Positions 26,053 through 33,972 of a stretch of DNA of 64,000 nucleotides are shown in pieces. The stretch comes from Buttiauxella brennerae ATCC 51605 (GTDB lineage Bacteria; Pseudomonadota; Gammaproteobacteria; Enterobacterales; Enterobacteriaceae): the NCBI RefSeq assembly GCF_001654925.1, contig NZ_LXER01000034.1:1-64000 (forward strand), read 5' to 3'. The translations under genes were made by a program, and so were the position numbers. The notes beneath the pieces are model-generated. The model made no database searches and was not told the origin of the DNA. It saw only the letters and a program-made list of their open reading frames with translations. Position 1 is the first letter of the stretch; each line of letters begins with the position of its first letter.

Positions 26053-26769
26053 ATGGCAACGCATTTCGCAAGATGGACGCTCAACCCGAAATTCCCTTTT
26101 TCGAGCCGGCTGAATCAAGAATGCCATGCCTGGGCTCGCCAATTGCCAGAATACCGTCGCTCGCGGTTTTTATCCTCCCGAAGCCTGTTAGCTGAAATGC
26201 TTTATATGCTGTATGGCATTCAGCAATTGCCGAAAATCGTCACAACCGATACCGGTCGCCCGTACTTTGCCGACCCTTCGCTAACGGATTTCAGCATTGC
26301 CTACGCCGGCAATAAAGTCGGTGTATTGATCACCACCGAAGGCCACTGCGGGCTGGATATCGAGATAAACCAGTCTTTCGGCCAACTTCCTTCTGTCGCT
26401 TCTGCGACAAATTTTCGCAGTAATGAGTCTATCTGGATAAACAATCAAACAAACCCAGATGAGGCTAAAGCGCAGCTGCGCACGCTGCATCAAAGTGCTT
26501 TTAAGCTAACCGGGCGCGAAGAAGGTTTGCAACTCCTGCCAGGTGCCGGGAGAATTCGTGTCAGCAATCAATCAGAAATAGAAGCCATCAGCGATGTGGA
26601 AGGGTTATTGATCTGGGGATGCGTAGTGTCGCCCGCAATAGAAAAATTGAGCTTGTGGGAGTTTGAAAGCCCGCAAAACTGGCATAGTCTGTGGGATGTT
26701 CAATCTCGCTACCGGGATCCCGACGGCAGCATCATTCGCTTAACCAGTATGTCGTCCGAAAAAGCGTAA
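26053..26769 (+). CDS. yieE: YieE, 4'-phosphopantetheinyl transferase-like protein
   Basis: A 238-residue protein of the Sfp/AcpS-like phosphopantetheinyl transferase superfamily; natural partner unknown. The metal-binding motif GLDIEI is present near residue 102. The second motif, normally W-x-x-K-E-[AS], is degenerate here (SAFKLTG) and keeps the lysine only, as in E. coli YieE, so activity is uncertain. ATG 26053 follows AAGGAGA and gives MATHFAR as in E. coli. It lies 36 bases upstream of chrR and may be co-transcribed. Confidence 0.85.
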   Translation: MATHFARWTLNPKFPFSSRLNQECHAWARQLPEYRRSRFLSSRSLLAEMLYMLYGIQQLPKIVTTDTGRPYFADPSLTDFSIAYAGNKVGVLITTEGHCGLDIEINQSFGQLPSVASATNFRSNESIWINNQTNPDEAKAQLRTLHQSAFKLTGREEGLQLLPGAGRIRVSNQSEIEAISDVEGLLIWGCVVSPAIEKLSLWEFESPQNWHSLWDVQSRYRDPDGSIIRLTSMSSEKA

Positions 26770-26805
26770 TATCAAAATTCAGCGTCCTGACACCAAGGAG
26801 TATTA

Positions 26806-27372
26806 ATGTCCGACACGTTAAAGATTGTCACGTTATTAGGTAGCCTTCGCCATGGTTCATTCAACGCCATGGTCGCACGCACACTGCCACGCATCGCCCC
26901 ATCCGGAATGAGCGTTGATGCGTTACCCTCCATTAAAGATATCCCGCTGTATGACGCCGATATACAGCAAGAAGAAGGTTTCCCATCAACCGTTGAAGCT
27001 ATTGCCGAACAAATTCGCGCCGCAGACGGTGTGGTGATCGTTACGCCGGAATATAACTATTCGGTGCCCGGTGGGCTGAAGAATGCTATCGACTGGTTAT
27101 CTCGCTTGCCTGAACAGCCGCTGGCGGGGAAACCGGTCTTGATTCAGACCAGTTCGATGGGTGCAATTGGTGGTGCACGCTGCCAGTATCATCTGCGCCA
27201 GATTCTGGTGTTCCTCGACGCAATGGTGATGAACAAGCCAGAATTTATGGGTGGCGTGATTCAGAATAAAGTGGATACGCAAACGGGCGAAGTGGTCGAT
27301 CAAAGCACGCTCGATCATCTGACCGGGCAGCTGACCGCCTTTGGTGATTATATTCAGCGCGTTAAAAGCTAG
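26806..27372 (+). CDS. chrR: NADPH-dependent FMN quinone/chromate reductase ChrR (YieF)
   Basis: A 188-residue FMN reductase of the NADPH-dependent reductase family that carries out two-electron reduction of quinones and chromate in E. coli. The N-terminal FMN-binding loop is [30 protein letters not shown], the conserved signature, lies near residue 80. It is nearly identical in length and sequence to E. coli ChrR. Its TAG overlaps the stop codon of the convergent ramR gene in a shared CTAG (27369-27372). Confidence 0.94.
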   Translation: MSDTLKIVTLLGSLRHGSFNAMVARTLPRIAPSGMSVDALPSIKDIPLYDADIQQEEGFPSTVEAIAEQIRAADGVVIVTPEYNYSVPGGLKNAIDWLSRLPEQPLAGKPVLIQTSSMGAIGGARCQYHLRQILVFLDAMVMNKPEFMGGVIQNKVDTQTGEVVDQSTLDHLTGQLTAFGDYIQRVKS

Positions 27373-27941
27373 TTTGCTAAGGCGCGCCACATAGACTCGA
27401 ATCCGAGTGCCTTATAATCGCCAGCACGCTCCGGTTCGCGGCTGGCGAACTCCATAGTCGTTTCTGCCAGTGATGAAAACATCGCGTCGCTAAAGGCTCG
27501 ATACGGGCCGTTTTGAAAAGCTTTCAATATCGATTGCGAGCAGATCTCGTGCATTTCCGGGAACATCTCCGAGACTTTCTGCTTGGTTTCCTCACCGATT
27601 TTATCACTCACAGCCAACTGACGAATCGCCCGGTGCGCTTCAGGGTGACCAATCGCCCAGTCGATGTAACTGTTCCAGATATAGCGGGTATATTCTTTCG
27701 GGTCTTTCAGTGTGCGGTCCAGATTCTCCTGCATCGAAAAAAGTAAACCCTGTTTCAAATGCAGGTACAGCTCGTTGAGCAAATCGTCCTTCGTGGCAAA
27801 ATAGCGAAACAGTGTGCCTTCTGCCACACCTGCGGCACGGGCAATCTGCGCGGTAGACGCAACAATCCCCGACTGGCCAATGGCGATAGTAGCCGCTTCC
27901 AGTAACGCCAGTTTCTTATCTTCACTCTTCGGACGAGCCAC
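27369..27941 (-). CDS. ramR: RamR, TetR-family repressor of ramA
   Basis: A 190-residue TetR-family regulator. The N-terminal helix-turn-helix has [34 protein letters not shown] (two adjoining parts), very like Salmonella/Klebsiella RamR; the C-terminal domain ends in [11 protein letters not shown], also RamR-like. In those species RamR represses ramA and is released by bile salts and dyes. I chose GTG 27941 (GAGG nine bases upstream; gives [10 protein letters not shown]); ATG 27956 is the alternative. It is divergent from romA-ramA, with its operator at 28054-28079. Confidence 0.88.
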   Translation of the reverse strand: MARPKSEDKKLALLEAATIAIGQSGIVASTAQIARAAGVAEGTLFRYFATKDDLLNELYLHLKQGLLFSMQENLDRTLKDPKEYTRYIWNSYIDWAIGHPEAHRAIRQLAVSDKIGEETKQKVSEMFPEMHEICSQSILKAFQNGPYRAFSDAMFSSLAETTMEFASREPERAGDYKALGFESMWRALAN

Positions 27942-28030
27942 AACGTTTTTCCTCATTCACACTAAAACACAAATTGAATCACGCGAGCTACGCCACTGCA
28001 ACGCGCAATGTCAGCAATTGAAAATGATCT

Positions 28031-28079
28031 TGACGGTTATCACACCCCATCTATAATGAGTGCTTGCTCACTCATTATC
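28031..28079 (+). promoter_or_regulatory. romA-ramA promoter overlapped by RamR operator
   Basis: -35 TTGACG (28031-28036), 16-base spacer, -10 TATAAT (28053-28058). Overlapping the -10 is a perfect inverted repeat ATAATGAGTG (28054-28063), 6 bases, CACTCATTAT (28070-28079), which contains the TGAGTG-N6-CACTCA core known as the RamR site. Repressor binding would block the promoter. Confidence 0.85.
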
Positions 28080-28130
28080 AAATTTAATTGCACCGTACCA
28101 AGGGATGGTACGGAATATGCGGGCCTGGAT

Positions 28131-29246
28131 ATGAAACGTCTCTCCTTATGTGCGGTAATAATTATGTTGATTGCAACAGCAGCCAGTTTGCCTTTTGTCC
28201 TGAATGCCGGGTTTGGCCAGGCTCCGCAGGGGGAAGGTTTAAGTTTAGTTGAGCATTCAGCCCATTACGTTGACGGGCAATTTCGTAACCAGGTTCCTAC
28301 CGAAGGCTATACCGGCAAGAAAAGTAAGCTGGCAGCGATGTGGGAGTTTTTAACCAGCAAAATTGAAAATGCACGCCCGCAGCAACCTTTGCCATTAGTG
28401 AAAACCGATCTGGCGAACCTACCGATAGAACAAGACACCATGGTCTGGCTCGGCCACTCCTCGTGGTACATACAGCTGGCGGGCAAACGCATTCTTATCG
28501 ATCCTGTATTCAGTAGTTACGCGGCACCTTTTTCATTTCTGAATAAAGCGTTTCCCGGCGATTACCCGTGGACGGCAGAGTCGATGCCTGTGATCGACCT
28601 GCTGATTATTTCCCATGACCATTACGATCATCTGGATTACGCGACCATCAAAGCGCTGAAACCGAAAATCCGCCAGGTGATTACACCACTGGGTGTGGGT
28701 TCGCATCTGCGTTACTGGGGAGTAAATAGCGACATCATTCATGAAAAAGACTGGAACCAGGCGGTAAAAGTCTCGAATGAGCTAACGGTACATGTTCTGC
28801 CCGCCCGTCACTTCTCCGGTCGTAGTCTTAAGAGCAACCAGACTTTATGGGCGAGTTTTATGTTCGTAACCAATGACCATAAAGTCTACTACAGCGGCGA
28901 TACCGGCTACGGGCCTCATTTCAAAGCTATCGGCGAACAGTTTGGTTCTGTCGATCTCGCCATTATGGAAAACGGCCAGTACGACGAGGACTGGAACAAT
29001 ATTCATATGATGCCAAAAGAAACCGCCCAGGCTGCCGTTGATTTGAATGCTCGCGCTGTACTTCCTGGACATGCGGGGCGTTTTGTACTGGCTAAGCATA
29101 CCTGGGATGCACCCTACAAAAGCCTTACGCAAGCCAGTGCGGATAAAGATTTTCGCCTGTTAACACCGAAACAGGGTGAACCTGTATTGGTGAACGACAA
29201 CGCCCAACAATTTAGCGCCTGGTGGGAGTCTGCTGGTGCCATGTAA
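28131..29246 (+). CDS. romA: RomA, metallo-beta-lactamase-fold hydrolase
   Basis: A 371-residue metallo-beta-lactamase-superfamily protein related to UlaG and NAPE-PLD enzymes. An N-terminal hydrophobic segment (residues about 5-22) suggests a membrane anchor or signal. The metal motif SHDHYDHLD (H-x-H-x-D-H) and later ligands in ARHFSG, YSGDTGYG and LPGHAG are intact, so it should bind two metals. Its place between ramR and ramA matches romA of Klebsiella and Enterobacter. Substrate unknown. ATG 28131 is chosen; the ribosome site is weak. Confidence 0.85.
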   Translation: MKRLSLCAVIIMLIATAASLPFVLNAGFGQAPQGEGLSLVEHSAHYVDGQFRNQVPTEGYTGKKSKLAAMWEFLTSKIENARPQQPLPLVKTDLANLPIEQDTMVWLGHSSWYIQLAGKRILIDPVFSSYAAPFSFLNKAFPGDYPWTAESMPVIDLLIISHDHYDHLDYATIKALKPKIRQVITPLGVGSHLRYWGVNSDIIHEKDWNQAVKVSNELTVHVLPARHFSGRSLKSNQTLWASFMFVTNDHKVYYSGDTGYGPHFKAIGEQFGSVDLAIMENGQYDEDWNNIHMMPKETAQAAVDLNARAVLPGHAGRFVLAKHTWDAPYKSLTQASADKDFRLLTPKQGEPVLVNDNAQQFSAWWESAGAM

Positions 29247-29267
29247 GCAAACCGCGCAGGGGGATAA

Positions 29268-29600
29268 ATGACAATTTCAGCTCAGGTTATCGACACCATC
29301 GTTCAGTGGATTGACGACAATTTGCATCAGCCATTACGCATTGATGATATTGCCTTACATGCGGGTTATTCGAAGTGGCACTTGCAGCGTTTGTTTATGC
29401 AGTACAAAGGCGAGAGTCTCGGGAAATATATCCGCGATCGTAAATTGCTACTGGCAGCACGTGATTTACGCGATACCGATAACAAGGTTTACGACATTAG
29501 TCTGAAGTATGGTTTTGATTCGCAGCAGACGTTTACGCGGATATTTACGCGCACGTTTAATCAGCCGCCGGGCAGGTATCGCAGAGAGAATCATACGTAG
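29268..29600 (+). CDS. ramA: RamA, AraC-family multidrug-resistance activator
   Basis: A 110-residue protein made of just two helix-turn-helix motifs, like MarA and SoxS. The sequence from MTISAQVIDTIV through GYSKWHLQRLF to FDSQQTFTRIFTRTFNQPPG is that of RamA, which activates acrAB-tolC and lowers porin expression. It has a strong AGGGGGA ribosome site 21 bases after romA, so the two are probably one transcript under RamR. The C-terminus (ENHT-stop) is a few residues shorter than usual because the stop codon lies inside a REP-like repeat. Confidence 0.93.
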   Translation: MTISAQVIDTIVQWIDDNLHQPLRIDDIALHAGYSKWHLQRLFMQYKGESLGKYIRDRKLLLAARDLRDTDNKVYDISLKYGFDSQQTFTRIFTRTFNQPPGRYRRENHT

Positions 29601-29676
29601 GTCGGATTAGCGCAGCGACATCCGACAAAACAGGCATAAATTATGGTGGATGTCGCTTACGCTAATCCACCCTACA
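29597..29676. repeat. REP/BIME-like inverted pair, ramA-adeP
   Basis: Two approximately 30-bp arms are inverted copies of each other: GTAGGTCGGATTAGCG... at 29597-29626 and ...CGCTAATCCACCCTAC at 29646-29675. The first arm overlaps the ramA stop codon (TAG at 29598-29600). It sits between convergent genes and may serve as a bidirectional transcript end. Confidence 0.8.
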
Positions 29677-29684
29677 AAACACTA

Positions 29685-31022
29685 CTAGTGCGCGTCGATA
29701 AACACGATCTTCAGAATGAACAACAGCGCCACAACAATCACGCATGGGCTGATTTCACGCCAGCGGCCCGTGCCGAGTTTCATCACACAATAAGAGATGA
29801 AGCCGAGCGCGATACCTTCGGTGATTGAGAAGCTAAATGGCATCATTACCGCAGTAATAAACGCCGGAACCGCTTCGGTCAGGTCATCCCATTTCACGCG
29901 CGACAGGCTGGATGTCATCAACACGCCAACGTAAATCAGAGCGCCTGCTGCTGCATATGCCGGAACCATACCCGCCAATGGTGACAGGAAGATAACCAGC
30001 AAGAACAGCAAACCAACGATAACTGCCGTCAGGCCAGTACGCCCGCCAACAGACACGCCAGAAGAACTTTCGATATACGCGGTAACGGAAGAAGTCCCGA
30101 TAAACGCACCCGCAACAGATGAAACGCTATCAACGTACAGCGCTTGCTTCATACGTGGGAATTTCCCTTTTTCGTCGGCAAGCCCTGCTTTATCAGTCAC
30201 GCCAATCAGCGTGCCGGATGAGTCAAACAGGTTAACCAGCATAAAGGAGAAGATCACACCCGCCAGACCAATGTTCAGGGAACCGGCTAAATCTACCTGT
30301 CCCACAACAGACAACACGCTTGGTGGTGCAGAAACAATACCGTGGTATTGAACATCGCCCATCATCCAGCCCAGCAGCGTGGTCACAACAATGGAAACCA
30401 GCACCGCAGCGTGAATGTTGCGTGACGCCAGAATAGCGATGATAAAGAAGCCCAGCGCGCCCAGCAGAACGCTGTGCGAAGTCAGGTTACCAATGGTCAC
30501 CAGGGTGTCTTTGTTCGCCACAATAATACCGGCGTTTTTCAGGCCCATCATCCCGATGAAGAGCCCAATACCGCTGGTGATACCGATGCGCAAGCTCACC
30601 GGAATATTGGCAATCATCCAGTAACGCACGCGGAAAATGGTCAGCAACAGCAAACCTACGGCACCCCAGAAAATGGCGCCCATCCCGATTTGCCAGGAGA
30701 TCCCCATCGCGCCAACAACCACAAAGGCGAAGAACGCATTCAGGCCCATTGCCGGAGCCAGTGCGACTGGCAGGTTGGCGAAAATACCCATCAGGATGCT
30801 ACCTAATGCGGCAATCAAACAGGTGGTGACAAAAACGGCCTGGGTATCCATACCAGCGGCGCCAAGGATCTGCGGGTTGACGAAAACGATATACACCATC
30901 GTCAGGAAGGTCGTAAGACCGGCGATCACTTCAGTGCGGGCCGTGGTGCCGTGTTCGCGCAGTTTAAACACGCGCTCGAGCAGCCCCGGATTTGCGGCCG
31001 GAGTAGATTGTGGTTGGCTCAT
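29685..31022 (-). CDS. adeP: adenine permease AdeP (NCS2/AzgA type)
   Basis: A 445-residue purine transporter of the AzgA-like NCS2 branch, the same length as E. coli AdeP (YieG), a high-affinity adenine:proton symporter. About 12-14 hydrophobic segments are present, with signature motifs APAMGLNAFFAF and SSVTAYIESSSGVSVGGRTG (two adjoining parts). The ATG at 31022 (MSQPQST) matches the E. coli start; an in-frame ATG 75 bases upstream is unlikely. A PurR-like box lies about 105 bases upstream. Confidence 0.94.
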   Translation of the reverse strand: MSQPQSTPAANPGLLERVFKLREHGTTARTEVIAGLTTFLTMVYIVFVNPQILGAAGMDTQAVFVTTCLIAALGSILMGIFANLPVALAPAMGLNAFFAFVVVGAMGISWQIGMGAIFWGAVGLLLLTIFRVRYWMIANIPVSLRIGITSGIGLFIGMMGLKNAGIIVANKDTLVTIGNLTSHSVLLGALGFFIIAILASRNIHAAVLVSIVVTTLLGWMMGDVQYHGIVSAPPSVLSVVGQVDLAGSLNIGLAGVIFSFMLVNLFDSSGTLIGVTDKAGLADEKGKFPRMKQALYVDSVSSVAGAFIGTSSVTAYIESSSGVSVGGRTGLTAVIVGLLFLLVIFLSPLAGMVPAYAAAGALIYVGVLMTSSLSRVKWDDLTEAVPAFITAVMMPFSFSITEGIALGFISYCVMKLGTGRWREISPCVIVVALLFILKIVFIDAH

Positions 31023-31127
31023 TAGTCTTAATTCCGAACATTGAGAGGGAAAATCCGTCGCTATCCTATACCAAAAAATACAAAACATGATGGTCAACGT
31101 AGATTTTTTTTCATTGCATTTTCTTAT

Positions 31128-31143
31128 ACGGCAACGATTGCGT
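31128..31143. promoter_or_regulatory. PurR-like operator between adeP and yieH
   Basis: ACGGCAACGATTGCGT matches 13 of 16 positions of the PurR palindrome ACGCAAACGTTTGCGT. Its position upstream of adeP fits control of purine uptake by PurR. Confidence 0.6.
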
Positions 31144-31202
31144 GCCGCAAAAATTGCGCAAATTGGGTAAGATGCATGTTCACTTTAATAAAAGGAAGCG
31201 GT

Positions 31203-31868
31203 ATGTCCCGGATAGATGCGGTGTTCTTCGACTGCGATGGCACGCTGGTTGATAGTGAAGTTATTTGCTCCAAAGCCTACGTGCACATGTTTGCGCAATA
31301 CGGCATTGAACTTGCGCTCGAAGAGGTTTTTAAGACCTTTAAGGGGATCAAGCTCTACGAGATAATCGACACGATCAATGCCCGATATGGAGTGAACTTG
31401 CCGAAAGAGGAGCTGGAGCCGGTTTATCGCGCCGAAGTTTCGCGCCTGTTCGACAGCGAACTGGTTGAGATTGACGGTGCCGCGGCGCTGATTGCGCAAG
31501 TCACCGTGCCGATGTGTATCGTATCCAACGGCCCGGTCAGCAAAATGCAGCATTCACTGGGCAAAACCGGCATGCTCGGCCATTTCCCGGACAAACTGTT
31601 TAGCGGTTACGATATCCAGTTGTGGAAACCGGACCCGGCGATCATGTACCACGCCGCAGACGCGTTGCATGTGGATGTGAAAAACTGCGTGCTGGTGGAT
31701 GATTCCATGGCAGGTGCGCAATCGGGTATTGCTGCAGGAATGGAAGTTTTCTATTTTTGCGCCGACCCGCACAACCAGCCGATTGATCACCCCAAAGTGA
31801 CAACGTTTACCGATTTAGCGCAGTTGCCGGAGTTATGGCGTGCACGGGGCTGGGATATTACAGGCTAA
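31203..31868 (+). CDS. yieH: 6-phosphogluconate phosphatase YieH (HAD family)
   Basis: A 221-residue HAD phosphatase, same length as E. coli YieH, which acts on 6-phosphogluconate. Motif I FFDCDGTLVDSE, motif II VSNGP, the lysine in LWKPDP and motif IV VLVDDSMAG are intact. ATG 31203 follows AAAAGGAAG; a longer frame upstream is not supported. It is divergent from adeP. Confidence 0.93.
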   Translation: MSRIDAVFFDCDGTLVDSEVICSKAYVHMFAQYGIELALEEVFKTFKGIKLYEIIDTINARYGVNLPKEELEPVYRAEVSRLFDSELVEIDGAAALIAQVTVPMCIVSNGPVSKMQHSLGKTGMLGHFPDKLFSGYDIQLWKPDPAIMYHAADALHVDVKNCVLVDDSMAGAQSGIAAGMEVFYFCADPHNQPIDHPKVTTFTDLAQLPELWRARGWDITG

Positions 31869-31875
31869 CGAAGAT

Positions 31876-31902
31876 GGCGGATGGCGATTTCGCTTATCCG
31901 CC
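31876..31902. repeat. REP-like palindrome, yieH-lacI-type gene
   Basis: GGCGGAT ... ATCCGCC arms enclose GGCGATTTCGCTT in the 41-bp gap between two convergent genes. It is related to the copies at 29597 and 38744. Confidence 0.7.
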
Positions 31903-31909
31903 CAATGAC

Positions 31910-32944
31910 TCAGGTACTTTGTCGTAATTCAATCTGGTAGCTAAACAGCTCTACGCGCGATTCATCTAACTCATCATCCTGATCATTATTCAGCATTTCA
32001 ATCAGCAGCTTACCTGCCTCTTTGCCCATCTTTTTATAATCAATACGGATAGACGTCAGCGTCGGATGCGTCTGTTCACAACTGTCTGACCCATCGAGAC
32101 AAGCAACCGCAATATTACCCGGGATTTTCAGCAAGCGGCGCTGGCACTCAAACATTATCCCTAGCGCAATGTCTTCATGGCTGCAAATAACGGCATCGAG
32201 TTCCGGCTGACGTTGCAGTATTTCGGTCAACGCATAACGCCCGAACTGCAGGCTGGCTGCTTCCGGCGTGGTGATCACTTGATCAGAATTCTGGTAGCGG
32301 CTGAGCATCGCTTTATGCCAGCCATTCAGCTGCTGGCGTTGCAGGCGATTGTCCATGTGCGCGCCAATAAAACCGATATTTTTGTAACCCTGATCCAGCA
32401 GGTGTTCGGTCAGTTTATGCGACGCTTCGAAAAATGCGGTTTCAAGGGAGATCTTTGCCTGGCTAAAGGGGGAGCCCACGACGTTAATCGTCGGAATGTT
32501 AGCCTTTTCGAGTATTTGCCAGGTTTTCTCTGCCAGCTGCGAGCCAAAAATCACCAGTGCAGCCGGATTGCTTTGCAGCAACGTCATTAAGATTTCGGCT
32601 TCTTTATGCTGGTTATGTTCATGGCAGCCAAGCAGCAACTGGAATTCATTTTTATTCAGCACCTGCTGTAGCGACTGCATAAAACGTGAACTGGCTTTGT
32701 CGGTTAAAGAAGGAATCAGCACGGCGACCGTATCGCTATGGCCGGAAGCCAGTGCTCCCGCAGCCCGGTTGGGGATATAACCCAATTCCTCTACTGCTTG
32801 TTCTATCTTCTCTCGCAGTTTGTCAGAAACCTGCTCCGGGGTTCTTAGGGCCCGGGAAACTGTCATGGTTCCGACGCCTGCATAATTGGCGACTTCTTGC
32901 AGTGTGACTCGACCGGTACCTCGGCGCTTACGCGGTTTTTCCAT
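31910..32944 (-). CDS. LacI-family transcriptional regulator (GntR/IdnR-like subgroup)
   Basis: A 344-residue LacI-type repressor. The N-terminal helix-turn-helix is TLQEVANYAGVGTMTVSRAL followed by the hinge helix IPNRAAGALASG; the rest is a periplasmic-binding-protein-like sugar domain. It is closest in feel to the gluconate/idonate repressors, but the effector is unknown. It is divergent from a three-gene ascorbate-type PTS, with three matching palindromes in the gap, so it most likely represses that operon. GAGAGG precedes the ATG. Confidence 0.85.
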   Translation of the reverse strand: MEKPRKRRGTGRVTLQEVANYAGVGTMTVSRALRTPEQVSDKLREKIEQAVEELGYIPNRAAGALASGHSDTVAVLIPSLTDKASSRFMQSLQQVLNKNEFQLLLGCHEHNQHKEAEILMTLLQSNPAALVIFGSQLAEKTWQILEKANIPTINVVGSPFSQAKISLETAFFEASHKLTEHLLDQGYKNIGFIGAHMDNRLQRQQLNGWHKAMLSRYQNSDQVITTPEAASLQFGRYALTEILQRQPELDAVICSHEDIALGIMFECQRRLLKIPGNIAVACLDGSDSCEQTHPTLTSIRIDYKKMGKEAGKLLIEMLNNDQDDELDESRVELFSYQIELRQST

Positions 32945-33089
32945 TAGGCCTCTCCGGATTGATGCAACTCTCTGTTTTCATTATTTTTATTTCACCATCT
33001 ATCTGTCAGAGCATGGGACACGTTAGCAAAAACCCTAACGCATTGTATATGCAGGAATCGGATATAGCCAAAGTCGGAGCAGGGATAAA

Positions 33090-33137
33090 TGATAGCGTTA
33101 TCACAAACATTGATAGCGCTATCAGGTAGCGCTATCA
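33090..33137 (+). promoter_or_regulatory. three stacked LacI-type operators and PTS promoter
   Basis: Three 14-bp sites of the type TGATAGCGCTATCA occur: TGATAGCGTTATCA (33090-33103), the perfect TGATAGCGCTATCA (33111-33124) and AGGTAGCGCTATCA (33124-33137, sharing one base with the second). A possible promoter TTGATA (33110-33115), 17 bases, TATCAA (33133-33138) coincides with the last two sites, so bound repressor would cover it. The rest of the 270-bp gap shows no named element. Confidence 0.75.
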
Positions 33138-33214
33138 AATGAGACAACCATCACATTAATGTCTGCGCAAAAAATCTACCCTCCTGTTAATTATCATCGG
33201 GAGTTATCAGTCGC

Positions 33215-33658
33215 ATGTTAAAGAATCTATTAACCGCAGAGGTCATTCAGGTCGTCGGGCAGGCTAAAGACTGGCGCGATGCCGTGGCAATTTCATGTCA
33301 GCCACTGATTGAAAATGGTTCGATAGAACCGCGTTATGTCGATGCTATCTACCGCTCTCACGAGGCCATCGGCCCGTATTACGTGGTGGGACCCGGTATT
33401 GCGATGCCGCATGCTCGCCCGGAAGAAGGGGCAAATAAACTCGCCCTGGCGCTGACACTGATTACTTCAGGTGTGAATTTTGATGCTGATGAAAACGATC
33501 CGGTGAAATTGCTGATTGTGCTGGCCGCAACCGACAGCACCAGCCACATCGAAGCGATTTCTCAACTCGCACAGTTATTCGATAACGAACAAGACATTCA
33601 GGCCATTTTGACGGCCAAAACAACGCAGGACATTTTGTCCGTCATTGCGCGCTATTAA
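33215..33658 (+). CDS. PTS EIIA component, ascorbate/mannitol type
   Basis: A 147-residue cytosolic EIIA protein of the fructose-mannitol/ascorbate (UlaC-like) type that passes phosphate from HPr to EIIB. The active-site histidine is in GIAMPHARPEEG near residue 65. It opens a three-gene operon (IIA, IIB, IIC) divergent from the LacI-type regulator. A GGGAG ribosome site lies upstream at slightly long spacing. Confidence 0.88.
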   Translation: MLKNLLTAEVIQVVGQAKDWRDAVAISCQPLIENGSIEPRYVDAIYRSHEAIGPYYVVGPGIAMPHARPEEGANKLALALTLITSGVNFDADENDPVKLLIVLAATDSTSHIEAISQLAQLFDNEQDIQAILTAKTTQDILSVIARY

Positions 33659-33672
33659 CCCAGGGGAAAATT

Positions 33673-33960
33673 ATGAAAATTACAGTGGTTTGCGGTAACG
33701 GTTTAGGCACCAGTCTAATGATGGAAATGAGCATTAAAACCATCCTGAAAGACCTGGGTGTCAGTGCGGATGTTGACCATGTTGATCTTGGTTCAGCCAA
33801 AGGTACGCCGAGCGATATTTTTGTCGGCACCAAAGACATTGCCGAGCAATTAGTCGCCCAGTCTGTTGGCGGCAAAATCGTCGCACTGGATAACATGATC
33901 GATAAGAAAGCCATGAAAGAACGTTTGTCCGTGGCATTAACCGAGTTAGGCGCACTGTAA
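33673..33960 (+). CDS. PTS EIIB component, ascorbate type (UlaB-like)
   Basis: A 95-residue EIIB protein of the lactose/ascorbate fold. The phospho-cysteine loop VCGNGLGTSLMM is at residues 6-17. It is 14 bases after the EIIA gene with AGGGG upstream of its ATG and 12 bases before the EIIC gene. Confidence 0.88.
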   Translation: MKITVVCGNGLGTSLMMEMSIKTILKDLGVSADVDHVDLGSAKGTPSDIFVGTKDIAEQLVAQSVGGKIVALDNMIDKKAMKERLSVALTELGAL

Positions 33961-33972
33961 GCAGGGGTCGAT

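Noticed and set aside
28008-28130. N-terminal extension of romA from 28008
   Set aside because: It would translate the promoter and RamR operator, including the -10 box; the ATG at 28131 begins a proper hydrophobic N-terminus.
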